Shown: one piece after another, positions 1-6,432 of the stretch
How positions within the stretch are numbered: position 1 is the stretch's first letter
Layout of the letters: the number at the start of each line of letters is the position of its first letter
Source: Mycobacterium paraffinicum
Lineage (GTDB): Bacteria > Actinomycetota > Actinomycetes > Mycobacteriales > Mycobacteriaceae
Reading direction: 5' to 3'
DNA length: 36,826 nt
Assembly (NCBI RefSeq): GCF_001907675.1
Contig: NZ_MPNT01000048.1
Location: 1 to 36,826 of the forward strand
Position numbers and translations under genes: made by a program
The notes under the pieces: generated by a model
What the model was told of the DNA's origin: nothing
Databases searched by the model: none
Seen by the model: only the letters and a program-made list of their open reading frames with translations

Positions 1-206
1 CACTCGCCGCACCGCGACAACCGGTACGCGAACAACTCCCCGATCGCGGCCAACTGCGCCGCCGCCGCCCGATTCTGCGCCCGCGACCACCCCGACACCC
101 GCTCCAGCAACGCCGCCGACTCCGCCGTCTTCGACGGATACCGCCGCTCGAAATGCTCATCGAACGCGGCGATTACCTCCGCCGACGACACCCCAGAATC
201 GAACAT
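1..206 (-). CDS. DUF222 / 13E12 repeat family protein, N-terminal part (gene continues beyond window)
   Basis: Reading leftward from an ATG at 206, the frame stays open to the window edge and gives 68 residues beginning MFDSGVSSAEVIAAFDEHFE. The AAFDEHFERRYP segment, the following Trp-Ser-Arg-Ala-Gln stretch and the Ala-rich helix resemble the N-terminus of mycobacterial 13E12/DUF222 proteins. Full members are several hundred residues long and usually end in an HNH nuclease domain, which would lie outside the window. Codon third positions are almost all G or C, which supports coding. The start codon sits inside a perfect LexA box (199-214), so the gene is very probably DNA-damage inducible. 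The biochemical role of the family is not established. The family call is from memory of the N-terminal pattern. Confidence 0.75.
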   Translation of the reverse strand, partial: MFDSGVSSAEVIAAFDEHFERRYPSKTAESAALLERVSGWSRAQNRAAAAQLAAIGELFAYRLSRCGE

Positions 207-214
207 ATGTTCGA
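199..214 (-). promoter_or_regulatory. LexA (SOS) box overlapping the start codon of the DUF222 gene
   Basis: The sequence TCGAACATATGTTCGA is a perfect 16-bp palindrome. It matches the mycobacterial SOS consensus TCGAAC-N4-GTTCGA at every defined position. The ATG of the DUF222 gene (206-204) lies within it. LexA control of several 13E12-family genes is established in M. tuberculosis. Repression of this copy is inferred. Confidence 0.88.
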
Positions 215-324
215 GTCTGTCACCCGGCTACGACAAGTCCACCCAAATTTCTGGTGCTGTGGATAACCGCGCGGCCGCGGGCGCCTCAACTGGGAAGCGG
301 CCACGTTCGACCGATGCGCACCCG

Positions 325-1287
325 CTAGTCGCCCTGCCGGACCCAGGCGAAGATGTACAGGCTCATCGCCGTCACGAGCGCGATCAACACCCACTGCACG
401 ATGGCTTGGTCGATCCACGAACCGGGTGGCGGCGCGCCGGGCAGGATGTTGCGCAAGGGAACGATGGCGAACAGGTTCGCGGCGTACCAGGTTGCGAAGG
501 GCGGCAGGAACTTCCTTCTGCCCATCGCCATCGGGATGGCGACCAGCAGCGCCAGGGTGGGCAAGCTGATCAGGACCAGGCAGATGCCCAAGTCGAAGAT
601 CAGTGGGCCCTTGGCCCGTTTCAGCGTGATGACCACGTTCCCGTTGTCGGTGCCCCGCTGCGTCGGCAGCGCACCGGGATCGTGGACGCGGTTGACGCTG
701 ATGTCCCACCCGTCCAGCTCCCCGGTCACCTCGACCCGCGCAGGCACCTTCTTCAGGTTGTCGCCCGACCCGACGAACGCGTCGGCCGAGATCGGCTCGG
801 TCCTATAGGAATCGAACGGCCAGTTGCCCGGGTCGCCGTGCGCCACGACCGTGGTGCTGAGCTGTGCCGGCGCCTTGCCCTTCGGGTAGTGCAGGTCGCC
901 GAGGTCGCTCGTCGGATACAGCCGGACGGCGACGTCGGTCCCCAGTACGTCGAATCGGTTGTCGTAGGCCGAAATGCCCGGATAGACAAGCACATTCACC
1001 CCGAGACGCTTGGCGACCGGCTTGAGCTCCTCCACCTGCAGCTGCACGATGGTCGCATCGCCGCCGCCCTGGCTCAGGTCGAGCGGCGGGAGCGGCCCCT
1101 CCGATCGTTCGAGCCAGTGGACGCCGAACAGCGACAGCATGTAGGCCGTGACGACGACGGCCAGGATGGCGACGCCGATGACGATGCGCGGCCGCTTCGC
1201 CATGTGTTTGCCACCGTGCGGCGCGGGGGGTGTCGGTGCGTCCGTCGGGGGCGGCGGGGCCGGTGCCGCGGGGGCCTCGGCGGTCAT
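325..1287 (-). CDS. DUF4436 family membrane protein (paralogue A)
   Basis: The product is 320 aa from the ATG at 1287; an in-frame GTG at 1326 would add 13 residues. I prefer 1287 because the resulting MTAE start resembles the MTAG start of paralogue C. An N-terminal Pro/Ala-rich tail of about 30 residues precedes a membrane helix (about 35-56). Then comes a roughly 170-residue domain predicted to be extracytoplasmic, with GDPGNWPFDSYRTE-type motifs. Three C-terminal helices follow (about 228-254, 264-278, 294-315). The blocks KGPLIFDLGICLVL and LPGAPPPGSWIDQA are shared with the two paralogues at 2355 and 4782. DUF4436 has no known function. The gene is the last in the sulfatase island, 132 nt downstream of the FGE gene, as in M. 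tuberculosis where I recall Rv0713 following Rv0712. Confidence 0.85.
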   Translation of the reverse strand: MTAEAPAAPAPPPPTDAPTPPAPHGGKHMAKRPRIVIGVAILAVVVTAYMLSLFGVHWLERSEGPLPPLDLSQGGGDATIVQLQVEELKPVAKRLGVNVLVYPGISAYDNRFDVLGTDVAVRLYPTSDLGDLHYPKGKAPAQLSTTVVAHGDPGNWPFDSYRTEPISADAFVGSGDNLKKVPARVEVTGELDGWDISVNRVHDPGALPTQRGTDNGNVVITLKRAKGPLIFDLGICLVLISLPTLALLVAIPMAMGRRKFLPPFATWYAANLFAIVPLRNILPGAPPPGSWIDQAIVQWVLIALVTAMSLYIFAWVRQGD

Positions 1288-1419
1288 GGGCAACCCACTG
1301 GCGATCCGAGGCTGGTCGTGGGCCACACGTGGTCAGATGCTAGCGAACTCACGCGCACGGTGCGCGCCGACGATCGCCCCGTCACTCGCCGTCCATGCGG
1401 CGGTAACCCGCTCGTCGCT

Positions 1420-2334
1420 TCAGTGTCGGGCGACGTCGCCGTGAACGGGGTCCGTTTGCTGCGTGACGCAGCGGAACCCGATGTGGGTGGTCGCGGTGTC
1501 CTGTGACTGCGGCGATCTAGCGGCCGGGCGATACCGGTGGCAGTACTCCGGCGCGCACAGGTGCGAACCGCCCTTCAGCGTCTGGCTGACGGCCGGATTC
1601 GCCGGTCCCGTCGGGGCACAACAGGCCTTGGGCGGCCCGTCGATCCGGTGGTGCGCGGAGAATTCCGTCGCGGTCCATTCCCAGACGTTTCCGATCATGT
1701 CGAGCAAGCCGAATCCGTTGGGCGGAAATGTGCCGACCGGCGACGTGCCCACCCAGCCGAGGGCGCCGTCGTTGCGATAGGGGAACCGGCCCTGCCAGGT
1801 GTTCGCCATCAGTCGACCGGCTGGGTTGGGCTCCTCCCCCCACGCATACGTGCCGACACTTCCGCCGCGGGCGGCGTACTCCCACTCGGCCTCAGTCGGC
1901 AGCCGCCGGCCCGCCCAGCGCGCGTACGCGGCGGCGTCGGGGTAGGCCACCTGCACCACCGGATGATCGGCCCGGTCGGCGATGTCGCTGTCCGGGCCGA
2001 ACGGGTGCCGCCAATCCGCACCCGGCACCCATTCCCACCACTGCCGCCAGTCGCGCAGGTCGATCGGTCCCGGCGTGGGCCGGAAAACCATGGCACCGGG
2101 ACACAGCTCCGCCGGGTTGGCGCCCGGGTACAGCGCCGGGTCGATCGGCTGCTCGGCGACCGTCACATAGCCTGTGGCGGAGACGAATTCGCCGAACTGC
2201 GCGTTGGTCACGGGGTGCCGCTCCACCGCAAACGCGGCGACAGTCACCGTGTGGACCGGCGCCTCTTCGGGGTAGAAGCTGGTCGAGCCCATGCGGAAGG
2301 ATCCGCCGGGTAGGTCGACCAGCTCGGTGAGCAC
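1420..2334 (-). CDS. Formylglycine-generating enzyme (sulfatase-modifying factor), Rv0712-like
   Basis: This 304-aa protein is of the FGE/sulfatase-modifying-factor family. The enzyme oxidises the Cys of the CxPxR motif in type I sulfatases to formylglycine in the cytosol, before the sulfatase is active. Visible hallmarks are LPGGSFRMGS near the N-terminus, HPVTNAQFGEFV, GRRLPTEAEWEYAARGG, LLDMIGNVWEWTATEF and the C-terminal GGSHLCAPEYCHRYRP. The last contains Cys260 and Cys265, the expected catalytic pair (spaced CX4C). The frame is open to 2520, but the upstream part is out-of-frame paralogue sequence. The GTG at 2334 gives an N-terminus (VLTELVDLPGG) matching Rv0712 as I recall it. The start lies 20 nt after the stop of DUF4436 paralogue B, so the two are probably cotranscribed. 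AtsA (6407-8767) is the obvious substrate. Confidence 0.93.
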   Translation of the reverse strand: MLTELVDLPGGSFRMGSTSFYPEEAPVHTVTVAAFAVERHPVTNAQFGEFVSATGYVTVAEQPIDPALYPGANPAELCPGAMVFRPTPGPIDLRDWRQWWEWVPGADWRHPFGPDSDIADRADHPVVQVAYPDAAAYARWAGRRLPTEAEWEYAARGGSVGTYAWGEEPNPAGRLMANTWQGRFPYRNDGALGWVGTSPVGTFPPNGFGLLDMIGNVWEWTATEFSAHHRIDGPPKACCAPTGPANPAVSQTLKGGSHLCAPEYCHRYRPAARSPQSQDTATTHIGFRCVTQQTDPVHGDVARH

Positions 2335-2354
2335 CCGTTCAGGGTACGAGCACC

Positions 2355-3299
2355 TCAGTCGGACTGGCGGTACCACGTGAGCATGTACAACCCCATCGCC
2401 CCGACCAGCGCGAGCAGCACCCAGATCACCAGCGCCTGGTCGATCCAGGCCCCGGGCGGTGGCGAACCCGGCAGGAAGTTGCGGATCGGTATGACCGCGA
2501 ACAGCATCGCCGCGAACCACGTCACGAACGGCGGCACGAATTTACGCCTGCCCAACGCGATCTGGATGGCCACCGCGAACGCGAGCGCCGGCAGGGCGAA
2601 AAGGACGAGGCAGATGCCGAGGTCGAAGATCAGCGGGCCCTTGGCCCGGTGCAGCGTGATGACCACGTTGTCCGGCCGGTCCGAGTCCTGGCTGGCTTCG
2701 CCGACGCGCTGGACGCTCACGTCCCAGCCGTCCAACGCGCCCGCGACCTCGACCCGGGCCGGAATGTATTGGCGGGCGTCGCCCTGGCCGACGAGGACAT
2801 CGGCCGAGAGGGTGTCGGTGCGGTAGGAGTCGAACGGCCAGTTGTTGGGGTCGCCGTGCGCCTCGATGGTGGTGGCGACCTGCGCCGGCGACTTCCCCGC
2901 CGGGTATTGCAGGTCGCCCAGGTCGTTCGGCGGATCCATGCGGACCGCGGTGTCGGTCTTCAACACGTCGAGGCGCTTGTCGAACATCGAGTCTTCGGGA
3001 ATCACAAGCACTTTCACCGCCAGGCGATTGGCGATGGTGTCCAGCTTCTCGAGTCGGACCAGCACGACGGTGTCGCCGGTCGCGTTCAGGTCCGGTGGTT
3101 TGAGTGGCTTTCCGGAGCTGGCCAGCAGGTGAAAGCCGAACAGCGATAACAGATAGACCACCACGAAGCCCAGCAGGGCGCCCAGGCCGACGATCAGGCG
3201 GCGCCTGGGCTTCTGCGGCGGCGGCGGCGCCGTAGCGGCGGGCCGAGGCGTTGCTGACGGTGCGGGCTGTTGCTGAGGCGGAGACGCGTGACTGGCCAT
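2355..3299 (-). CDS. DUF4436 family membrane protein (paralogue B)
   Basis: The product is 314 aa from the ATG at 3299; a second ATG abuts it at 3302. The upstream AAGGAGA (minus strand) fits the 3299 start best. The open frame to 3716 is only an extension without a start signal. A Pro/Gln-rich cytoplasmic tail (1-34) leads to a membrane helix (35-56, RRRLIVGLGALLGFVVVYLL). A predicted outside domain follows with the family motif HGDPNNWPFDSYRTD. Three C-terminal helices carry KGPLIFDLGICLVL and LPGSPPPGAWIDQA. It is a clear paralogue of the genes at 325 and 4782. The FGE gene follows after 20 nt. Function is unknown; the operon link suggests, but does not prove, a role tied to sulfatase metabolism in the envelope. 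Confidence 0.85.
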   Translation of the reverse strand: MASHASPPQQQPAPSATPRPAATAPPPPQKPRRRLIVGLGALLGFVVVYLLSLFGFHLLASSGKPLKPPDLNATGDTVVLVRLEKLDTIANRLAVKVLVIPEDSMFDKRLDVLKTDTAVRMDPPNDLGDLQYPAGKSPAQVATTIEAHGDPNNWPFDSYRTDTLSADVLVGQGDARQYIPARVEVAGALDGWDVSVQRVGEASQDSDRPDNVVITLHRAKGPLIFDLGICLVLFALPALAFAVAIQIALGRRKFVPPFVTWFAAMLFAVIPIRNFLPGSPPPGAWIDQALVIWVLLALVGAMGLYMLTWYRQSD

Positions 3300-3642
3300 C
3301 ATTCTCCTTGCTAGAGACTGATCGATGCGGCACCGTGGAGGCGACACCAGGGAGATCGTAGCGAACTTCTGCCCGCCCGGTGGCGAATCATAATTCTGGC
3401 GTAAATCAGGCAATTTGGCCGGACCCGACTTCCACAGACCGCCCCCGCAGCGAACGCTAGGGGTGAACTCCGGCCGCACCGACACCGGTCGTCGGCATTC
3501 ATCCGGCTGGGACGGCCAGTTCATCTGATGTTTGTTTGCTTGCGCCCCGGGATCGCGGTAAGTCTCGACGTGTATCGAAACGGGACTCGGCCGCCACCAA
3601 TGACGCCTGCGCCGAAACCGCAGTCTCCAGGAGCCAACCAGC
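3300..3642. promoter_or_regulatory. Divergent intergenic region between DUF4436-B and the pstS-like gene
   Basis: These 343 bases hold no convincing gene. Leftward, a candidate -10 TATGAT (minus strand, 3387-3392) has TTGCCT 15 bp upstream (3408-3413), and a second -10-like TACGAT lies at 3355-3360. Either could drive DUF4436-B and FGE. Rightward, AT-richer sequence at about 3520-3545 contains the short palindrome CATC-T-GATG. I see no clear phosphate-control (RegX3-type) repeat. The ribosome binding site CAGGAG at 3628-3633 serves the GTG at 3643. Confidence 0.35.
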
Positions 3643-4773
3643 GTGAAGCGCAACCCACCGGCGACCGCCATCGGCCTGCTCGCTGCGGCGGCAGTCGCGG
3701 TCTCTGCATGTAGCACCGACCCCCACCCGATGTTGGCCTATGCGGCGGGCGCCAAGGTGGACTGCGGCGGCAAGCAGACCTTGACGGCCAGCGGCTCGAC
3801 CGCGCAGTCCAACGCGATGACGAAGTTCGTCGCGGCTTACGGCAAGGTGTGCGCCGGGCAGACCCTCAACTACACCGCCAACGGGTCGGGCGCCGGGATC
3901 AGCGACTTCCTTGCCGGCAAAACGGATTTCGGCGGGTCGGACACGCCGCTGTCCGGAAACCAGTACGCGGCGGCCAAACAACGCTGCGGCGGCGCCGACG
4001 CCTGGAACCTGCCCGTCGTGTTCGGCCCACTGGCGATCACGTACAACCTGGGCTCGGTCGACTCGTTGGTGCTCGACGCATCCACGATCGCCAAGATCTT
4101 CGACGGCACCATCACGCGCTGGGATGACCCGGCCCTCACCGCACTCAACGCATCCATGCCGGCCGAAGACATCCGCGTCATCTATCGCAGCGACGCGTCC
4201 GGGACCACCGACAACTTCCAGTCCTACTTGCAGGCCGCGTCCGGCGGCGCCTGGAACAAGGGCACGGGCAAGGCCTTCAACGGCGGCGTCGGCACCGGCG
4301 CCCAGGGCAACAACGGCACCGCGGCGCTGGTAAAAACCACCGAGGGCGCGATCAGTTACAACGAACTGTCTTTTGCGCTGCAGCAAGGGCTTTACGCCGC
4401 CGAGATCAAGACCCCGGCGAGCCGCAGGTCGTTGCGGCCGGTGCGCATCGGTACCGACACGGTCGGCAAGACCATCACCGGCGCCAGGATCATCGGCAGC
4501 GGCAACGACCTGGTGCTCGACATCTCGTCGTTCTACAACCCCGCCCAGCCCGACGTCTACCCGATCGTGCTGGCCACCTACGAGATCGTCTGCTCCAAAT
4601 ATCCGACCCTGGATGTGGCCAAGGCGGTCAAGGCGTTCCTCCAGGCGGCGATCGGGCCCGGACAGGTCGAGCTGGCGAGGAACGGCTACATCCCGCTGTC
4701 GCCCGACTTCCAGTCCCGGGTATCGAGCGCCGTCGACGCGATCGGCTCCGTAGAGGCACCGAATCCCGAGTGA
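3643..4773 (+). CDS. pstS: PstS-like phosphate-binding lipoprotein
   Basis: This 376-aa protein is the periplasmic substrate-binding component of a phosphate ABC importer. The GTG start has CAGGAG nine bases upstream. A signal peptide ends in lipobox AVSAC with acylated Cys23. Ligand-site motifs are all present: SGST (50-53), [17 protein letters not shown] (81-96) followed by GGSD (97-100), and [11 protein letters not shown] (182-192). These correspond to the loops that hold phosphate in PstS proteins. The C-terminal [12 protein letters not shown] block is also typical. No pstA, pstB or pstC lies in the window, so this is an orphan binding protein or works with a transporter encoded elsewhere. 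It is the only plus-strand gene inside the sulfatase island and converges on DUF4436 paralogue C with 8 nt between stop codons, which suggests insertion. Which mycobacterial pstS paralogue it equals cannot be told here. Confidence 0.9.
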   Translation: MKRNPPATAIGLLAAAAVAVSACSTDPHPMLAYAAGAKVDCGGKQTLTASGSTAQSNAMTKFVAAYGKVCAGQTLNYTANGSGAGISDFLAGKTDFGGSDTPLSGNQYAAAKQRCGGADAWNLPVVFGPLAITYNLGSVDSLVLDASTIAKIFDGTITRWDDPALTALNASMPAEDIRVIYRSDASGTTDNFQSYLQAASGGAWNKGTGKAFNGGVGTGAQGNNGTAALVKTTEGAISYNELSFALQQGLYAAEIKTPASRRSLRPVRIGTDTVGKTITGARIIGSGNDLVLDISSFYNPAQPDVYPIVLATYEIVCSKYPTLDVAKAVKAFLQAAIGPGQVELARNGYIPLSPDFQSRVSSAVDAIGSVEAPNPE

Positions 4774-4781
4774 TTCCCAGC

Positions 4782-5711
4782 CTAATTCGGCTTCTTTCGC
4801 TCGCGGGACCGCCACCAGGCGACGATGAAAAGGGACATCGCGGTAACGAGCCCGATCAACACCCACAGCACGATGGCCTGGTCCACCCACGAGCCCGGCG
4901 GCGGGGAACCGGGGAGGAAGTTGCGCAGCGGGACGACGGCGAACAGCAGCGCCGCGAACCACGTTCCCAGCGGCGGCAGGAAGGTGGTCCTGCCCAACAC
5001 CATCGGAATGGCCACCCACAGCGCCAACGCGGGCAGCGCGATCAGGACCAGGCAGATGCCCAGGTCGAAGATCAGCGGACCCTTCGACCTCTCCAACGTG
5101 ATGATCACGTTGTCCTGGACGTCAGGGTTGGCGTCGTCGGGGTCGTGGACGCGCGTCACCGTGGCGTCCCAACCGTCCAACTTTCCGGTGACTTCCACAC
5201 GGGCGGGCGCCTTTTCGCGGTTCTGGCCGGTGCCGGTGAACACGTCGGCCGCGATCACTTCCGTCTTGTAAGAGTCGAACGGCCAGTTACCGGGATCGCC
5301 GTGGGCTACCAGCGCGGTGCTGACTTGCCCGGGCGCCTTGCCAACCGGGTACTGCAAATCGCCCAGATCGTTCTCCGGATACAGCCGCACCGCCGCGTCG
5401 GTGGTCAGCACGCCGAAATTCTTGTCGTAGAGCGAATCCTTCGGGTAGACAAGCACGTTCACGGTCAGCCGGTTCGCAACGGTATCCAGCTTCTCGAGGT
5501 GCACCTGCACGACGCTGTCTTCGGCCTCGAGCTTGGTGAAATCCACCGGGGGCAGCGCGGGCGCCGACTTGGCCAGCAGGTGCACGGCGATCAGCGACAG
5601 GACGTAGATGACGATGACGGCGACGACGATCCCAAAGGTGATCGCGATTTGCCGGCCCCGGGAGCCGGTCGGTGCTGGCGGTGCGGGCGGCGCCGGAGTC
5701 CCGGCGGTCAT
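4782..5711 (-). CDS. DUF4436 family membrane protein (paralogue C)
   Basis: The product is 309 aa from ATG 5711. A Pro-rich tail (1-20) is followed by a membrane helix (about 22-44). The predicted outside domain contains the family motif HGDPGNWPFDSYKTE. Three C-terminal helices include KGPLIFDLGICLVL and LPGSPPPGSWVDQA. It ends in a basic tail (SRERKKPN) that paralogues A and B lack. It lies 43 nt after the LpqN-like lipoprotein gene, so the series atsA-lipoprotein-DUF4436-C is probably one transcript. The convergent pstS-like gene separates it from paralogue B, and I see no terminator in the 8-nt gap. Function is unknown. Confidence 0.85.
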   Translation of the reverse strand: MTAGTPAPPAPPAPTGSRGRQIAITFGIVVAVIVIYVLSLIAVHLLAKSAPALPPVDFTKLEAEDSVVQVHLEKLDTVANRLTVNVLVYPKDSLYDKNFGVLTTDAAVRLYPENDLGDLQYPVGKAPGQVSTALVAHGDPGNWPFDSYKTEVIAADVFTGTGQNREKAPARVEVTGKLDGWDATVTRVHDPDDANPDVQDNVIITLERSKGPLIFDLGICLVLIALPALALWVAIPMVLGRTTFLPPLGTWFAALLFAVVPLRNFLPGSPPPGSWVDQAIVLWVLIGLVTAMSLFIVAWWRSRERKKPN

Positions 5712-5754
5712 TGAGGCATCACGGGCCAGATGCTAGCAGGGGAAACGGCAAGTT

Positions 5755-6432
5755 TCAGGGGATAATGACGGCAAATTGCTGCATTACCGTGGATTTGGCC
5801 GCGTCGAACCCCGGGGCTTTGCCGGGCCCCTCCAAATGGACGACGACCAGATACTTCTGGGTGTTCGTCCAGACATGGGTGATCCGGTCGGCGAAGTCGT
5901 TTGCGCCGCCGCCGGTTCCGCTGAGCAGCTGGCTGCTGTAACCGCAGAACTGGGCGGCGGTGGCGGTGACTTTGACGCCGGGATTGGCCGTTCGCAAGTC
6001 GGTGGCGTAGCGCAGGAAAGCCCCGCCCGGTTCGAGGTCGGTGCGGGTGATGCTGACCCGCACCGCCATGCCGTCGGGGCCGGTCGCCGTCAACGCGACG
6101 TCACCGGTGCCCGGCGTCGGCGCCCAGCCGTTCGGCAAGGGGACTGTGAGCACCGGCGCCGCCGGATCCGCGACGGAGGCCTTGGTCATGGAGCCGCTGG
6201 CGGGCGGCGGGTAGCACACCAGCGCATTGGGTGGAATGTGGTCGGGCAGCGTGGTTTCGACGCCGGGCACCGGCTCGGCCGGGTCGGGCACTCGCGTCGT
6301 GGACGTCGTGGCAACCGTCGACGACGAGCTCCCGCCCGTTACCCGGCCGGCGGTGGTCTTCTCGCAGCCCACCGCGGCGACCGCCAGCAGGCACAGCGCT
6401 ACGACTTCAGTCGCGCGAAAAGGCAAGCGCAA
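5755..6432 (-). CDS. LpqN/LpqT-like lipoprotein
   Basis: This is a putative exported lipoprotein of 225 aa if started at the TTG at 6432; another in-frame TTG lies at 6426. With that start, a basic N-terminus and a hydrophobic core lead to lipobox AVGC with Cys23, a well-formed lipoprotein signal. A Ser/Thr-rich linker follows, then a domain with VPLPNGWAPTPGTGD, FCGYSSQLLSGTG and a C-terminal HVWTNTQKYLVVVHLEGP. This resembles the mycobacterial LpqN/LpqT (Lpp-LpqN) family. The longer open frame to 6654 runs through atsA and lacks a signal peptide at its own start. The TTG lies 26 nt inside the 3' end of atsA, so translation is probably coupled. The exact start and the family assignment are moderately certain. 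Confidence 0.7.
   Translation of the reverse strand: MRLPFRATEVVALCLLAVAAVGCEKTTAGRVTGGSSSSTVATTSTTRVPDPAEPVPGVETTLPDHIPPNALVCYPPPASGSMTKASVADPAAPVLTVPLPNGWAPTPGTGDVALTATGPDGMAVRVSITRTDLEPGGAFLRYATDLRTANPGVKVTATAAQFCGYSSQLLSGTGGGANDFADRITHVWTNTQKYLVVVHLEGPGKAPGFDAAKSTVMQQFAVIIP

Noticed and set aside
3499..5019. A 506-codon minus-strand open frame across the pstS-like gene
   Set aside because: It is antisense to a complete lipoprotein with signal peptide and ligand motifs, and the antisense product has no recognisable features.
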